DNA of 64,000 nucleotides from Fremontodendron californicum (lineage: Eukaryota > Streptophyta > Magnoliopsida > Malvales > Malvaceae), in assembly GCA_030761205.1 (NCBI GenBank), contig JAULJL010000015.1, forward strand, positions 7,135,501 through 7,199,500, given 5' to 3'. The number at the start of each line of letters is the position of its first letter. Position 1 is the first letter of the stretch. This document shows positions 12,401 to 24,475 of the stretch, piece by piece. Under the pieces are notes generated by a model. That model did no database searches. It saw only the letters and a program-made list of their open reading frames with translations, and was not told the DNA's origin. The position numbers and the translations under genes are program-made.

Positions 12401-14096
12401 ATCATATGTAATAATCAGATATAGTATCTCATTTTCGAAAAGTTTTAAGTTTTAAATTAGATGGAGCAGGTAATTAAAGGAAATGAGAATGAGTTACTTT
12501 TCCATTATGTAAAACCGGAAAATTTTTGATTTATTTTTCCTAATTTAAGAAATTAATAGCATATGATATATAAGTAAGTTTCCATTTTATTTTCATCTGA
12601 AATGGCACAGAGAAAGATATTTGAATATATAAATTAATATAAAGGTATCAAAGGGAAATCTTGTTGGTTATAAGTTTGGAGCTCTTAATTTAATGATTTC
12701 ATATGTTGGGATCTTGCGTAACGAGGAAGAACAATAAGGTGTTTCTTTTTTTTTCTTTTTTTTTCATGTGAAAATTTGTTGGGTTTTGAGTTTGACTACA
12801 TACAATGGAAGATACTTTTTTTTCCTATATCATAAATTTCAGCTCTCTTTTTCAATTTTGAAACTAAAATCTTTAGATTAGTTCAAACTCTGATCATTAT
12901 AAATCTTTTTGAATTGTTAAATAGTGTTACTACGTATCCCTTAAATTTTAAATTTTAAATTTTAAATTTTAAATTATAAATTTATAATTTTATATTCAAA
13001 TTTGGGTCTTGTTAAATTTTGAATTACTGATTTTACATTCAATTTGAAAGCTGTTAAATGGTGTTATTTTCATCTGTTTTTTATTATATATAAATTTTAT
13101 ATTCAAGTTGAATCTCTTCACTTATTATCACTTGATTTTATGTCATATGCTTAGCATGAAAATAATAATCAAATTAATTTACAATATGAAAGTAATATTA
13201 AATAATAAAATTTATGAGATGAAAGTAATATTAAAGAGATGCCATTACATTAATGACAGTACAACTAAACAATTTGGTATTTTATTCAACAAACAACTAT
13301 CTTTCTTGATATTTGGGAAAAATTATACATAACTCCACACAACAAAACAGAACCCACTGGAAGAAATCTATTTTTTGAACACAAAAATCATACATCAATA
13401 ATCAAGTGAATTAAATATCGGAGTGCATGTTTCTTCCTTTAATATAAGAATTAAGAAGTACTGTACTGAATTGAGTTCGAGTAATTTAATTTTGACCAAA
13501 TAAAATACTAAAATTTACTTCTTGTGTTCCAATCAACTTTTGTAAATTACAAAGTAAGCCAGTTGTTGCCAAAAAATTTAGCCACTCAAAGTCAGTTGAA
13601 TACTTGGAGTTGAGCTGAACTACATGTAAAATGAGAGCATATCACCTATAATTATTACAGTGTAATTAATTACCACATTTCTGAGGTAGATTTTTACATA
13701 ATTTTGTATTATACTAATTAGATAATTACAAATTTGTAATTATAATAAAAATTACAGGTAAATGCTTCCATAAAAAGTTCATGCACTTGCGCACATAAAT
13801 CGTTCTATTGAAATCAATTATATATAATGATGATATATATCATATATCCCCACGTTTTATTTGACCACTCGACCGATCCCATCGCCACACTTCAATAGGA
13901 GAGTGATATATATATGCTGTGAAGAAAGGAGATTTCCTAGAAATTGTGGGCGAGGGTATGCCTCTTCAAAACTATGAATAATAATAATAAAAATAAATTT
14001 TGTAATAGTACAGTTTGGACTTTTTTTTATACAGCCCAACTTTTGCTTTTGGTGTTTTGTCTCAACTTTCATGGTGTACTAATTTTTATATAGCCC
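12401..14096. other. AT-rich DNA upstream of the MYB gene
   Basis: No gene is visible. The segment includes an AAATTTT heptanucleotide run at 12942-12978 and the distal promoter of the downstream MYB gene. I could not assign further regulatory motifs with confidence. Confidence 0.5.
12942..12978. repeat. (AAATTTT)n minisatellite
   Basis: About five head-to-tail copies of a 7-bp AAATTTT unit lie in AT-rich intergenic DNA. Confidence 0.8.
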
Positions 14097-14104
14097 TATA
14101 AATA
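14097..14104 (+). promoter_or_regulatory. Probable TATA box of the MYB gene
   Basis: TATAAATA lies 98 bp upstream of the MYB start codon, which would place transcription start near 14130 and give a 5' leader of about 70 nt. It is an excellent match to the plant TATA consensus. Assignment rests on position only. Confidence 0.5.
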
Positions 14105-14202
14105 CTGTTATTTTGAGCTTAAAATCAATTCTTGGTATCTCAAAACAGAGCTAACAAGGCAGCCAGACTTTGTTCAGCTTTGCGAAAAAGAGAGAGAAAA
14201 CA

Positions 14203-16130
14203 ATGGTGAGAGCTCCATGCTGTGAGAAAATGGGATTGAAGAAAGGTCCTTGGACCCCTGAAGAAGATCAGATTCTCATCAATTACATTAAACTCTACGG
14301 CCATGGCAACTGGCGAGCACTCCCCAAACAAGCTGGTAATTTACTTGTTTTTAACAAAAATGGATCAAATTTTCGCATCGTTAACTTAACATCCTCTTTC
14401 ATGATCTTGATTTGTTTCAAGATCTCCATCAAGCTTATGCGTCTAATTTAGTATTTGTTGGTTTTGATCTTCTTCTGCTCTTCTCGTTTCTTGTTCATTT
14501 TTCCAGGTTTATTGAGGTGTGGAAAGAGTTGCAGACTACGTTGGACAAACTATTTGAGGCCAGACATTAAACGAGGGAATTTCACCAGGGAAGAAGAGGA
14601 TACCATTATCAACTTACATCAAATGCTTGGTAATAGGTGCGTATCCATTGAATTCCTCAGTTCCCAAAATTCTCTCTGAATTCTGCACTTTCAGCTTGAT
14701 TAGCTCACAAACAAAGCATAAACCAAAACCAAAATAGTAAGAGTTAAGTTCATCCATTTTGATTTATGAAAATCAAGTAGGTTGCGTTTGGGAATTTCGA
14801 TTTCAAAAGATAGATTTGAATTTCAAAAATAATATAAATTGTATAATAAAACACATGTAAATGTAACATTGATGATTATTTTTTAAATTCATGAATTTGT
14901 TGGATAACTATTTAGTAGTGAATTTGAAATACCTATAATTATTTGTGAATTCAAAAATTATGTTTTTATACCTTTCAAATATATAATCATATTGAATCTT
15001 AACTAATTTATATATAATGTATGCATTTCATTCTCACAATTTATATAGCAAATGAAATTCAAATCCAAAATTTCAAATTCCTGTTTCCAAACATAGCATA
15101 TACCTTGAGCAATGAAATTAAATTGATTAATCCATTCCTAAAAAAAAAAACCCAGATTGATCCTTTTGGAGTTTTGGGGAGTTTCTAGTTTTATTTATTA
15201 CTCTTTCAACTTTGAAGATGTTGGAATATGCTGTTTATTAATAGAACACATTGGTTTGATTACTATTTTTGATATTATAAATATAATCATAGAAACGTGT
15301 GGGACTGAAAAGATTCCTTGCTTTGATTGTCGCTATTATGCTTATTATAAACACCTTTCAAAGTAAAAAAAAAAAAAAAAACTAATATCAAACAAGATTA
15401 GCACTTTGGTTAGTGCACTTCACTTTTCTCTTTCTGACACTAAAAAACAAGTCATTCCATCATTTATTTCAAATAAAAATTACTGCCAAAAAGCAAGATT
15501 GCAAGATCAACACATTGTTTACTGTAATAGCTAGCCTAAGCAGATTCTGATTCACCTTTGGTTTTCTTCGGGGTTTTTTTCAGATGGTCGGCTATTGCGG
15601 CGAGATTACCGGGACGAACAGACAATGAGATTAAAAATGTATGGCACACCCACTTGAAGAAGAGGCTGAAACACAACCATGGCTCTAATGACAATAAGCG
15701 ACAAGCCATTGATTCATCCAAAGACATAAAAAAAGAACAAGAACCCGTGAATTTTCTAAGCCCTGTAACTGCAGATAGCCCCAGATGCAGGCCAGTTTCC
15801 CCACCAGAATCGAGCAGCGAGGTTTCCACAGTAACGACAAGCGAAAACAACAGTACCACGTTCATGATGAACACTGAAACCAACGAAGATTTCTCTGAAA
15901 TCGATGAGAACTTCTGGTCGGAAGTATTGTCGGCTGATGATTCAAGCATGGCCAGCGATTTTCAAGTGGTTGGTTCTGACGTCCCACAACCTCATCAGTA
16001 CTTTCCAAGCTCTCCATTGGAACCAGTCAATGACTATGGTTCAAATCTTTATGATAACGATGCTAACATGGATTTCTGGTATAATCTTTTCACAAGAGCA
16101 GGAGATTTACCAGAACTACCAGAATTTTGA
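14203..16130 (+). CDS. R2R3-MYB transcription factor, subgroup 2 (MYB13/14/15-like)
   Basis: Three exons, 14203-14335, 14507-14636 and 15584-16130, join in phase to a 269-residue protein. The first two are 133 and 130 nt, the sizes usual for R2R3-MYB genes. Residues about 14-61 form the R2 repeat and 67-112 the R3 repeat, including GKSCRLRWTNYLRPDIKRG and the GRTDNEIKNVWHTHLKKRL end. The acidic C-terminal half carries IDENFWSEVLS (about 194-204) and a final MDFWYNLF (about 250), which are marks of subgroup 2. Family members are nuclear DNA-binding regulators of stress and, in some species, phenylpropanoid or stilbene responses; the role here is inferred from that. The start codon begins the conserved MVRAPCC. 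Intron 2 carries a small transposon. Confidence 0.95.
14780..15100. mobile_element. Miniature inverted-repeat element in MYB intron 2
   Basis: The left end (GTTGCGTTTGGGAATTTCGA from about 14781) and the reverse complement of the right end (ATGCTATGTTTGGAAACAGG from about 15100) form imperfect terminal inverted repeats. Both continue into TTTGAATTTCA-like arms. The AT-rich, non-coding element occupies about a third of intron 2. Exact ends and target duplication are not resolved. Confidence 0.6.
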
Positions 16131-17149
16131 GTAGCTATACATTAGTAATTAACTTATCGGTCACGTTTTTGTTGTAACCCTTTTTTTTTTCTTTCTTTCT
16201 TTTCAATTTTAACCTCGTGATTATTCAGATTGGAAATGAAGATAAAAGAATAATAATCATTCAGCTTGTTGACCAGCATAAAATGAAAAACAAAAACTGT
16301 ACCACGATTTTGAAATTGTCAAAACTTGCAAATTAGTCTGCTAGTGTACTCCAAAATAGAATAACTTGGGCAGCACTAACCAAGTGCTTGTCAAAGAAAA
16401 CTATAATTAATGTGTGTACTTGTCAAATACTTACTCAGAGTTCATTAATTACAATTTTTACTTGGATCCGTTCAATGATGTCTATAGACATTAGTTAAAA
16501 ATTATTTAATTATTTTTTTTATAAAAATTATATTTAATAATACGTTAATTATTTATATATTTTTTTACAAATATAATTTTAACCAACATCATTAGATACT
16601 AATTAACATTTCATCATGATTCCATGGGAACAATTAATTTCAAGATGGATGGTTTAAATTATGAGAAACAAAAAGCTCATTTGCAGGCTGGCAAACACAT
16701 GCCAAGATTACAAGACTAAGTATTTTCTTTTTAAAACAAATCCATTACTTGTACTCAAGATTGATTTTCTTGCTGGTTTTAGTAGGATTTAATATATCGC
16801 CAAACATTTATTTCGGTAAAATATATGATATTGCCACTAAATAAAAAGAGCTATAGGCATTTTAAAATGGCCACTAAACATCAATTTGACAACGGCTAGT
16901 TAATTTCTTATCTCTCACAAAGACAAAAAAGAAAAGAAAAGAAAGATTGAATTAGTATTTTTTTATTAATCTACAGGATCCATCGAATCATTCATTAGTT
17001 AGTAGGCAATGGATTTCGTATCAGATTTGGAGTTATCAAAAAATATTTTTTAAAACCATATCATGAAAGAAAACTTGGTTTTCTCAATTGAATACTTGTT
17101 TTCCTACAAAGACATTATTTACTCAAATAATCAATTGGGGTAGAGGAAA
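16131..17149. other. MYB 3' flank and intergenic DNA
   Basis: The early part is probably the MYB 3' untranslated region. No further gene or clear element is visible. Confidence 0.5.
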
Positions 17150-18530
17150 GAGAAAGAGAGAGCAACATGAAATAGATATAGATGAATTGATCAATCTCCA
17201 GATTTTATCAGGAAAGAAATCAGAAGTTTTTGTGGGGAAAAAAAAATTTTGAACGCAATTCTTTGAACAGAGGATACGTATATTTATTATTGAATCAAAT
17301 GTTCGAGTGCAAGTAAATCGAAAGCTCTTTTGACAAACACAAGTACAATATTTTCATAATTAGGTAATTAACGATGCACTTCCATTTTGTTTTAAATGAG
17401 ATTAGTCCAATTGAAATCTATATTTATAACAACAATATATATGTTAATACATTAATCGGCTATGGATAGCTTAGAATCTAATATATATCAAATGACTGGG
17501 ATTCCAAAGTAAAGGAAATGGTAATGAAGATAATGTGTGGCAATTAAGGGGAAAAAGATTCAATCACATCAAATTGGAAAGTATCTAGGTAATCCCTATA
17601 ATATAGTCAAAAGTGTCTTTTAGTCCTTATACTATAAAAGTGAGTAATTTGATTCTTGTACGTTTGAAATTGGTACAAAAAAGTAAAATTGATAACAGTG
17701 TTAATGAAAAACCGTCTAAATGTTGACATGAACATGTGAAACTGACAGAATAGATAACTTGAAAAAAAAAGTGATGATGTGTCAAAAAAATTTGCTCAGG
17801 TGGAATTTAAAAATTGATAGAATAGATGATTTCGAAAAAAAAAATGATGATATGTTTTTACGGGTAAGGGAGAAATTTGGATAAAAAAAATTTATGTTTT
17901 CTAAATTCCGCTTGACTAAAAAAATTTGACACGTCATCATTTTTTTTTTCAAGTAATTTTTTATGTCAGTTTTACATGTCAATGTCAGCATTTAGACGGT
18001 TTTCCATTAGTATTGTTATCAATTTTACTTCTCTGCATCAATTTCAAACGTACAAGGATTAAATTACTCACTTTTATAGTATAAAGATTAAAATATATTT
18101 TTGACTATAATATAAGGACTATTTAAATACTTTAACCCATCAAATTGAAAAGGAAATTTAGAGAAAAAGAAATGAATTACAAATTCAACTCTCTGGGCGG
18201 TTTCATCGATATTGTTGTAGCTAAAGGTGGCTAAACTGGTGCAAGTCAATCCATTAAAAACCTTGAGAGTTGAGATAGTCATTGATCATATAATAAATTG
18301 GGTTTCAAAAACTTTTGCGTATTTTCTTTGAAGGTAAGAAGTCTTATGGGCCCAAGTGTTTACTAAACGTTTGAGCATGATACATGTGAAAATCACTATA
18401 ATCAATCAAATTGCTGATGAAAATGAGAGAATACCTAAATTTTGTCAGGTTATCATTGATATTGGAGAAATAGTACTGATAAAAAAGACAAATGCCTTTA
18501 GCTTGCTAAATTAGATGAGTGAAGGCACAT
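17150..18530. repeat. Segmental duplication, copy 1
   Basis: Several blocks match copy 2 at about 20.83-22.17 kb in the same order. Examples are GATATAGATGAATTGATCAA (17177 and 20836), ACATTAATCGGCTATG (17450 and 21120), ATGTGTGGCAATTAAGGGG (17533 and 21473), CTGGGCGGTTT (18192 and 21562) and AAAATCACTATAATCAATCA (about 18388 and 22053). Apart from a fold-back insertion in this copy, the blocks are collinear. I see no reading frame conserved between the copies. Confidence 0.8.
17588..18137. mobile_element. Mutator-like fold-back element with long inverted arms
   Basis: Arms of roughly 200 bp are inverted copies of each other. The left includes TATACTATAAAAGTGAGTAA and the right carries its exact complement near 18070. 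The arms continue through segments around TTTGAAATTG, AGACGGTTTT and GATGATGTGTCA. The flanks read CATCAAATTGG on the left (from about 17568) and CATCAAATTGA on the right (from about 18139), a target duplication of about 9-10 bp, as Mutator-like elements make. The duplicate segment at 21.5 kb has the same flank once, uninterrupted. The element has no coding capacity. Confidence 0.8.
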
Positions 18531-18668
18531 GCATCATCTGTTCTGGTTCAACATTGCTGAAAGGGGCCAGATTTTGGTTATATAAGTACTGTAAATTAAT
18601 TTCAAAAAAAAAAAAAAAAAACTAAGGAGATATCTCTACACTATATTTTCTATGAAGGTTTTTTAATT

Positions 18669-18841
18669 GAGTTTGTATTTGATGCACTGACAGTGTATAT
18701 ATCTATATATTGTCAGTGAATCAAATGATACCACCTCATTAAAAATAAAGTAATCTGTATTTAGTTTTAAAAATTTTTAATGAGGTGTCATCATGTGATT
18801 CACTGACAGTGTATACACTGCAGTACATCAAATATAGAGCC
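18669..18841. mobile_element. Palindromic miniature element, copy 1
   Basis: Ends GAGTTTGTATTTGATGCACT and, in reverse, GCTCTATATTTGATGTACTG form terminal inverted repeats. CACTGACAGTGTATA occurs near both ends, and an inner inverted pair around CCTCATTAAAAAT is also present. The whole unit is nearly palindromic and AT-rich. A second copy lies at 57.23-57.39 kb. The superfamily is not determined. Confidence 0.75.
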
Positions 18842-18879
18842 TGATGCATTCAAAAGAACGTATCTTATTTAATCATTGC

Positions 18880-20330
18880 ACTAAAAAGATCAATTGTAAG
18901 ATATAGTAGTGAGTAAGGGTCGAGTTCTCAGAGATTGGGTTTCAATTTATAAATTATTGGTTTATTACTTCAATTCAAAGAACAAGAAAAGAAAATAAAG
19001 GAAAATGGGGTTTTTAAATAGGTGAAAGTAAAGTAAAGCAAATCAAAAAGTAAAATTCAAATAAGTAAGAGGAAATCAAATATTAGAGAAATATGGTTAA
19101 TGTTTCATTCTCTACCACTAAACAATATTAAGAATCAATTTCGAACCTATCAACATCAATTATCTATCAAAATTAACAACCGTAGATAACAACCTCCCGT
19201 GTTACCCCAATCCTTCCTTAATTCGTCGTTAAATAAGACAAATGCCACTATTTAATCTCTAACTACCAAACAACCTAGGATAAATATCTCTAAATTTAAT
19301 TGATAGCAGCTTTATGATGAGAAAGATAGGTTGATCTAAGCAACAAAAGCATAAACATGAATTGTTTAACTTAGGTTGTGCAATTAGCAAAAACTTAATC
19401 ATAACCATTAATCACAAATTGCCACTATTGAATAGGAAATCAAGACAAGCTACGTATTATGTCTCCTAAACTAGCATTAGATAATTATCAAGATATATCT
19501 AGTGTGCACCCTAAACAAATCAAGACAACATCATGAACAATTTTTATGGAAGAAAACATAAGCAACTTTTATAGAAAACCAATGATAGATAGATTTTGAA
19601 AATTAATTACAAAACATGTCTAGGGCTTTGAAATCACCCTTAACCAAAAAGGAGTTTAGCCTTGCATAGGCATAAATAATATATACATAAAACTAAAAAA
19701 AAATAAGAGAATGGAGAAGAAGAAGAATAATGATGATCCTTGAGTCTCCTCAAAAGATGTCTAGTTTGTGGCTCGAAAGATTGTATTTATAGAGTTTTAA
19801 AACCCTGAGAACAAGTCCTTGACGCAAAAGTAAGGTTAGGGGGCAAAATTTACGTTTTTTTCCAGATTTGTGGACTTTTTCCCGAGTCTTGGGTGCCACG
19901 GCGCCGAGCTTCTGTCTTGTCTCTTCCGCTGCTGCATCTTATCGCACTTTTTCGGTTGATTTGGATGATCATTTCTTGTCCGATTTGGGCGTGTAAACTA
20001 CCGTTGGAAAGGTATTCAAGTCAGCTTCAAAATTCAAGAGGAAGTTTCTTCAAATAATGAATTTAAGATCATGTTTTCCTTGCAACAAACTCCGGAGGTC
20101 AAATCTGCCTTCTTGCTTTGCAAACAGAAATTGATCTTTTTGACTCCCAAGTCTTCTTCCATCTTGTGATTATGATTTTGTAATATTTTTACCATCATTA
20201 TTGATATATTTTCACTTCATTCTCCTAAATATACCTAAAATTCAAAAACATAATATAAGTAAATCGAAAACATAACTAAAACTAAGAATAAAAAAGATAT
20301 AAAATGTGTATTTTATGAATCTATCAGAGC
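18880..20330. other. Possible retrotransposon-derived or repeat DNA
   Basis: This 1.4 kb block differs in composition from its surroundings and sits between the two copies of the segmental duplication. It starts with GTGAGTAAGGGTCGAGTTCT, which resembles sequence I associate with plant LTR-element internal or terminal regions. No gag, pol or other reading frame is visible and no matching flanking LTR pair is seen, so the assignment is tentative. Confidence 0.3.
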
Positions 20331-20682
20331 CTTTTAAATTTTGGAGCTAATTAGTAAGATATTTTTGAGATAAAAAGTACAGATCCTCATTCCAAATAAG
20401 AACATGACAAGTTACAATCGATATGGTTTATTGATAAAGTGTTGGATTCTTAATTTTAATAATTAGGGTTCAATTTCTGATAGTCTCAAGTACCCAAAAA
20501 AAAATGTTTTTCTTGAAAATAAGATAGTTGTAAGTGACTGAAAATTATAATGTTTTTTTCTTTTTTATGTTCTTAATTATGATGTTTAGATTTTTCATTG
20601 AACATAAGTTCCATGCTTTGAATTTTATAATGGTGATTACAGAGTGTGAGTTTGAGTAGATTTCAGAAAAATATTTAATATA

Positions 20683-20717
<35 letters not shown>

Positions 20718-20834
20718 TCCTTGCATCGATATATCAAGCATGCATAAAAGGTGATCAGAAATAAACAATTTTAATTCAATATTTTTCTGTATTTTCACCA
20801 TATTTAAGGCATATATAAGCTTTTATATTCTAAG

Positions 20835-22170
20835 ATATAGATGAATTGATCAATCTTCAAAATTTATCATGAGGATAAAGAAATTAGAAGTTTTTTTTTT
20901 TTTTTTGGTTATTTGGGGAAGAAAATTCAAACCCAACTCTTTAGCAAGGGGTACATATCTACCACTAAATTAAATACATAGATGCAACTCCGAAACTCTT
21001 TTGACAAACACAACACCATCATAACTAAGTACCTAGTTAACCTTACACTTTCATTTTTGTTTTAAATGAGATTAATCCAATTAAAATTATATATTTATAA
21101 CAACAATAAGCTAATATATACATTAATCGGCTATGCTTAGTTTAGATGCACAAGGAATTGGATAATTAAAAAAATTTAAGCTTTAATGATGGTAGTAACT
21201 AATATTTTTCTCATGTATAAAATATAAGCAAATAGAAAACCCAGAAAGTAGAGTTGCTTCACTTCTCGCATACAGACATGTGAGGATTCCCATGCTATCT
21301 TCACAATATATTTTGGTTGTAAGAACACATCGTTTTTCCAAAGTGATGAAGCAGATAAGTCAAAATTGAGGTCGAAATTAAATGAGACATGCATCTATGA
21401 TTAAGTGAAGCAAATTCATGGAATAAATCAATTGACTGGGATTTCAAAGAAATGGAATTGAAAATGAAAATGATGTGTGGCAATTAAGGGGGGAAATTCT
21501 ATCACGTCAAATTGAAAAGGGAATTCAGATCAGATAAAGAAATGAACAAATTCTACTCACTGGGCGGTTTTTTCAATGTTGTATTCGAAGAGGAATTTTC
21601 TGTTCCCATTTTTCTGTTTTTATTCATGTTTTTATTCTCGTAACGAGCTTCGGGTTTATTTTTTTAGTATCGCTTTTTTTCTCGTTTGTTTTCAACTTTT
21701 TAACGGAAGCTACGAAATACAAATACGATCGAACGGTATTTTATCGGTGATCGAATTGGTGAATTTCACGACACCATCTCTTTTATTTACATCATTTTTG
21801 TATCCGTATTTTTTTTTTTAAGTGAAATTGATTATTTTATTAGATAAAAAATCGAATTAAATATTAAAAACGAATAGGTATAAAAGGAATAAAAAAAAGA
21901 ATGCACGATTTATTACAAAAATAAGAGCACGGATAGAGTCAAAAGAAAATGGAAACAGAGAAAGGGTTTCAAAAAGTTTTACGTATTTTCTTTGAAGCTA
22001 AGAAATCTTATGGGCCCAACTGTTTACTAATCGTTTGAGCATGATATATGTGAAAATCACTATAATCAATCAAATAGCTGATGGAAATGAGACAATACCT
22101 ACATTTTGTCAGCTTCTCGTTGATATTGGAGAAATGCTGATAAAAAGTGAAATGCCTTTTTTTTTCTTTT
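20835..22170. repeat. Segmental duplication, copy 2
   Basis: This segment is collinear with copy 1 at 17.15-18.53 kb but lacks the fold-back element. At about 21503 it reads CACGTCAAATTGAAAAGG, the single uninterrupted target. It has its own insertions, including an extra stretch at about 21580-21960 between the CTGGGCGGTTT and GGGTTTCAAAAAG blocks. No reading frame is shared with copy 1. Confidence 0.75.
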
Positions 22171-22451
22171 TTAATTTGGAGAAGGGGAATTCAAACTCTG
22201 TTCTTGAGCATTATGCATCATTTAATTGAGCCAAATGTTGAAGTGTTTAGTAAGATATATAAATCGGAAATACAAAGTACAGATCCTCACTCTAAATAAG
22301 AACCTGACAAGTTATCAGTTATATTAAGATTCACATGCTTGTCATTAAGAATAAGACAGTTGCAATCGATAGAATTAAAAACTGTTATCAAGAATATAAA
22401 CGTGTGACAAAGTTTGGTTTGTTAACTGTAATTAATCTGTAGATAGTACCG

Positions 22452-23516
22452 CAGGGGCGGCTCCTATGAGGAGCCTGAGGGGCCAAAATTTATAAAAATT
22501 TCCTACTATTTATATATATTAATATTAGATAAATTTAAATTAACTTCTTTAAATAAAAATAATTATTCTTTTTTATAATTTAATTTTATATATTATTATA
22601 ATTTAAAAAGAGTTAAAATCATATTATTATTTTCTATTTTTGTATTTATCAATTATTACTTACAATTTTTTAAAATTAAGTTGTTATTAGTTTTAAATTA
22701 CAATCATGTGAACTTAACAAAAGCCGAATTAATTTTTTGACTTTTAACAAATTTCAAATCTTCAATCAAAGTATTAAATCTGCGTTTTTTTTCTTTCTTT
22801 CTTTCTTTCTAGCTTATTATAATTTCTCATCTTCATATAATTTTTCATTTTTAATTTTACTCTAGATCTTTATCTTATATTGCCATGCAATCCTCGTTTA
22901 AAAAAAAAAATCAAATTGAAAACCACTTTATAAAAGGTTAAGATAAAACCATAATTTGTAATTTCAAAATTTCAAATTTATTCTTTTAAAATTTTATTTA
23001 TTTTTCTTATCAATAAAAAATATATTGTTTAACGATTGGTTTATTTACTTTTTATTTCAATTTTAAATTGACAAAAAAAAAAAATCTCATAATTCATTGA
23101 AAAACTATGTAATAAGTAATTTTACAATAGATAGTGCTACACATGCACTCATCTTATACATTCATTTCACACACTCACTTCTTAACTAGGAATTTAAGTG
23201 AAAAGTATTATAACTTTTATGAGTTATAATAGAATTTTAAAAACTTATATACTATATGTGTTTGAACTGCATACAATATTAAATAAATGAATATGGTCTT
23301 TTTCTTTTACTATTAATTTAAAAATCTTTTTATTCTTAAAAGTTTAATACTATCATAGTAATATTTTTATTTTATAATTTTATGAAATTGATTACTTTTT
23401 ACTAATATATTATTTGCGTGTATATATATATATATATATAATTGAATAAATCTTATCTAATATAAAATATAATATTAATTGATCCGTCTAAAATTAAATA
23501 TCGAGATCCTCCACTG
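22452..23516. mobile_element. hAT-like element, about 1.07 kb, non-coding
   Basis: The left end CAGGGGCGGCTCC pairs imperfectly with the right end, which in reverse reads CAGTGGAGGATCTCG. The candidate 8-bp target duplications are ATAGTACC (22443-22450, then one extra G) and ATAATACG (23517-23524). The interior is AT-rich with no transposase frame. The terminal GGGGCGG motif and 8-bp duplication fit hAT, but the terminal match is short and eroded. Confidence 0.5.
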
Positions 23517-24112
23517 ATAATACGTATATCCACAATAATGGAAGTGTTAGCAGCTTAAACACGTTTCCTTTCAATTTTTAGTACAATAATCAGTCACTAG
23601 CCTCTAAATCAGACATTGAATTGTGGACTTGTAGAAAATAATCCAGACAAGCAGACGTAAGTAACTAATAAGTAAGCAACCGGTCGAGATCTGATCTGAT
23701 TTGATCTCCTTGTCCCTCCAACTCCAAGCTGGTTTTACGAGGATATATAGATAGAGCTACAGTTTACAGAAACATACAGGATTATCATTCAGCATTAATA
23801 AAAGTAGATTGTAAGAAATTACAGGATTGAATTAATCTTGGTATGTAGGTGGAGTGGATTTAAACATTGGTTTTGGAATTATTAACTGAAAAATCTTGGA
23901 TTTAAACCTCCACAAAGGATGTAAAGCTTATGATATTCGAGAACATTATCTCTCTTTCTATAACTCATCAACCATCAATATGCATACAAAATTTTTCATT
24001 TTTTATTTATGAAAAAGCAAGCTGGGCTTAAAGGGAACTCATGCAAGTTCACTCTCAAGTCTCAAGCCGAATGGGCTTGAGTTGGTTACCTTAAATTTGA
24101 TGATCCAATTCA
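23517..24112. other. Intergenic DNA, no gene seen
   Basis: This stretch lies downstream of the minus-strand small-protein gene and probably includes its 3' untranslated region. Nothing else is recognisable. Confidence 0.45.
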
Positions 24113-24475
24113 TTAACAAGGAAAGAAGTAAAATGAAGAGAATATTGAGAAAAAAAAGAGAAAAGAAAAAGGAATGAGAGGAAGGAAAATCATTTTTCCT
24201 TCATCGTGTTTAACAGGCGCAGCAGCTTTGTTTTTGGAGACATAGTAGCGTCGGTACCCAAAAGGAAGAGCACGACGTCGCCTGTTACGCAGAAGGCGTT
24301 GCCCCAAGAAAAGTGAAGGCCTAGTAGTTTTAAAAACAGCTCTTTGTAGCCGATTATTCTTGGGTTTTTTGATAGCTTTGGATTTGTGAAGTTTATGTAG
24401 TCTGGTTTGCAGTTTGGAAGTAAAGCTCTTCAATGCCTTCTTGGCTGGAGGAAGCCTTATGCTCAAGCAAGACAT
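24113..24475 (-). CDS. Small basic plant protein, unknown function
   Basis: This single-exon frame encodes 120 residues from an ATG that begins MSCLSIRLPPAKKALKSF. An upstream in-frame extension exists but reads a low-complexity Tyr run from a TAA/TAT repeat, so the internal ATG is preferred. Residues 1-90 are strongly basic, with Lys/Arg clusters (LHKLHKSKAIKKPK, LLRNRRRRALPFGYRRYY). The last 25 residues are hydrophobic and Phe-rich, encoded by a pyrimidine-rich tract, and look unlike the rest. I recognise the general type (short, Arg/Lys-rich, plant-specific, with APV near the C-terminus) but cannot name a family. It could be a nuclear or membrane-tethered peptide. The C-terminal end may be recent read-through or mis-modelled. 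Confidence 0.55.
   Translation of the reverse strand: MSCLSIRLPPAKKALKSFTSKLQTRLHKLHKSKAIKKPKNNRLQRAVFKTTRPSLFLGQRLLRNRRRRALPFGYRRYYVSKNKAAAPVKHDEGKMIFLPLIPFSFLFFFSIFSSFYFFPC

Noticed and set aside
18880..20330. Complete LTR retrotransposon
   Set aside because: No paired LTRs, primer-binding site, polypurine tract or gag/pol frame could be seen. It is kept only as a tentative repeat-like block.
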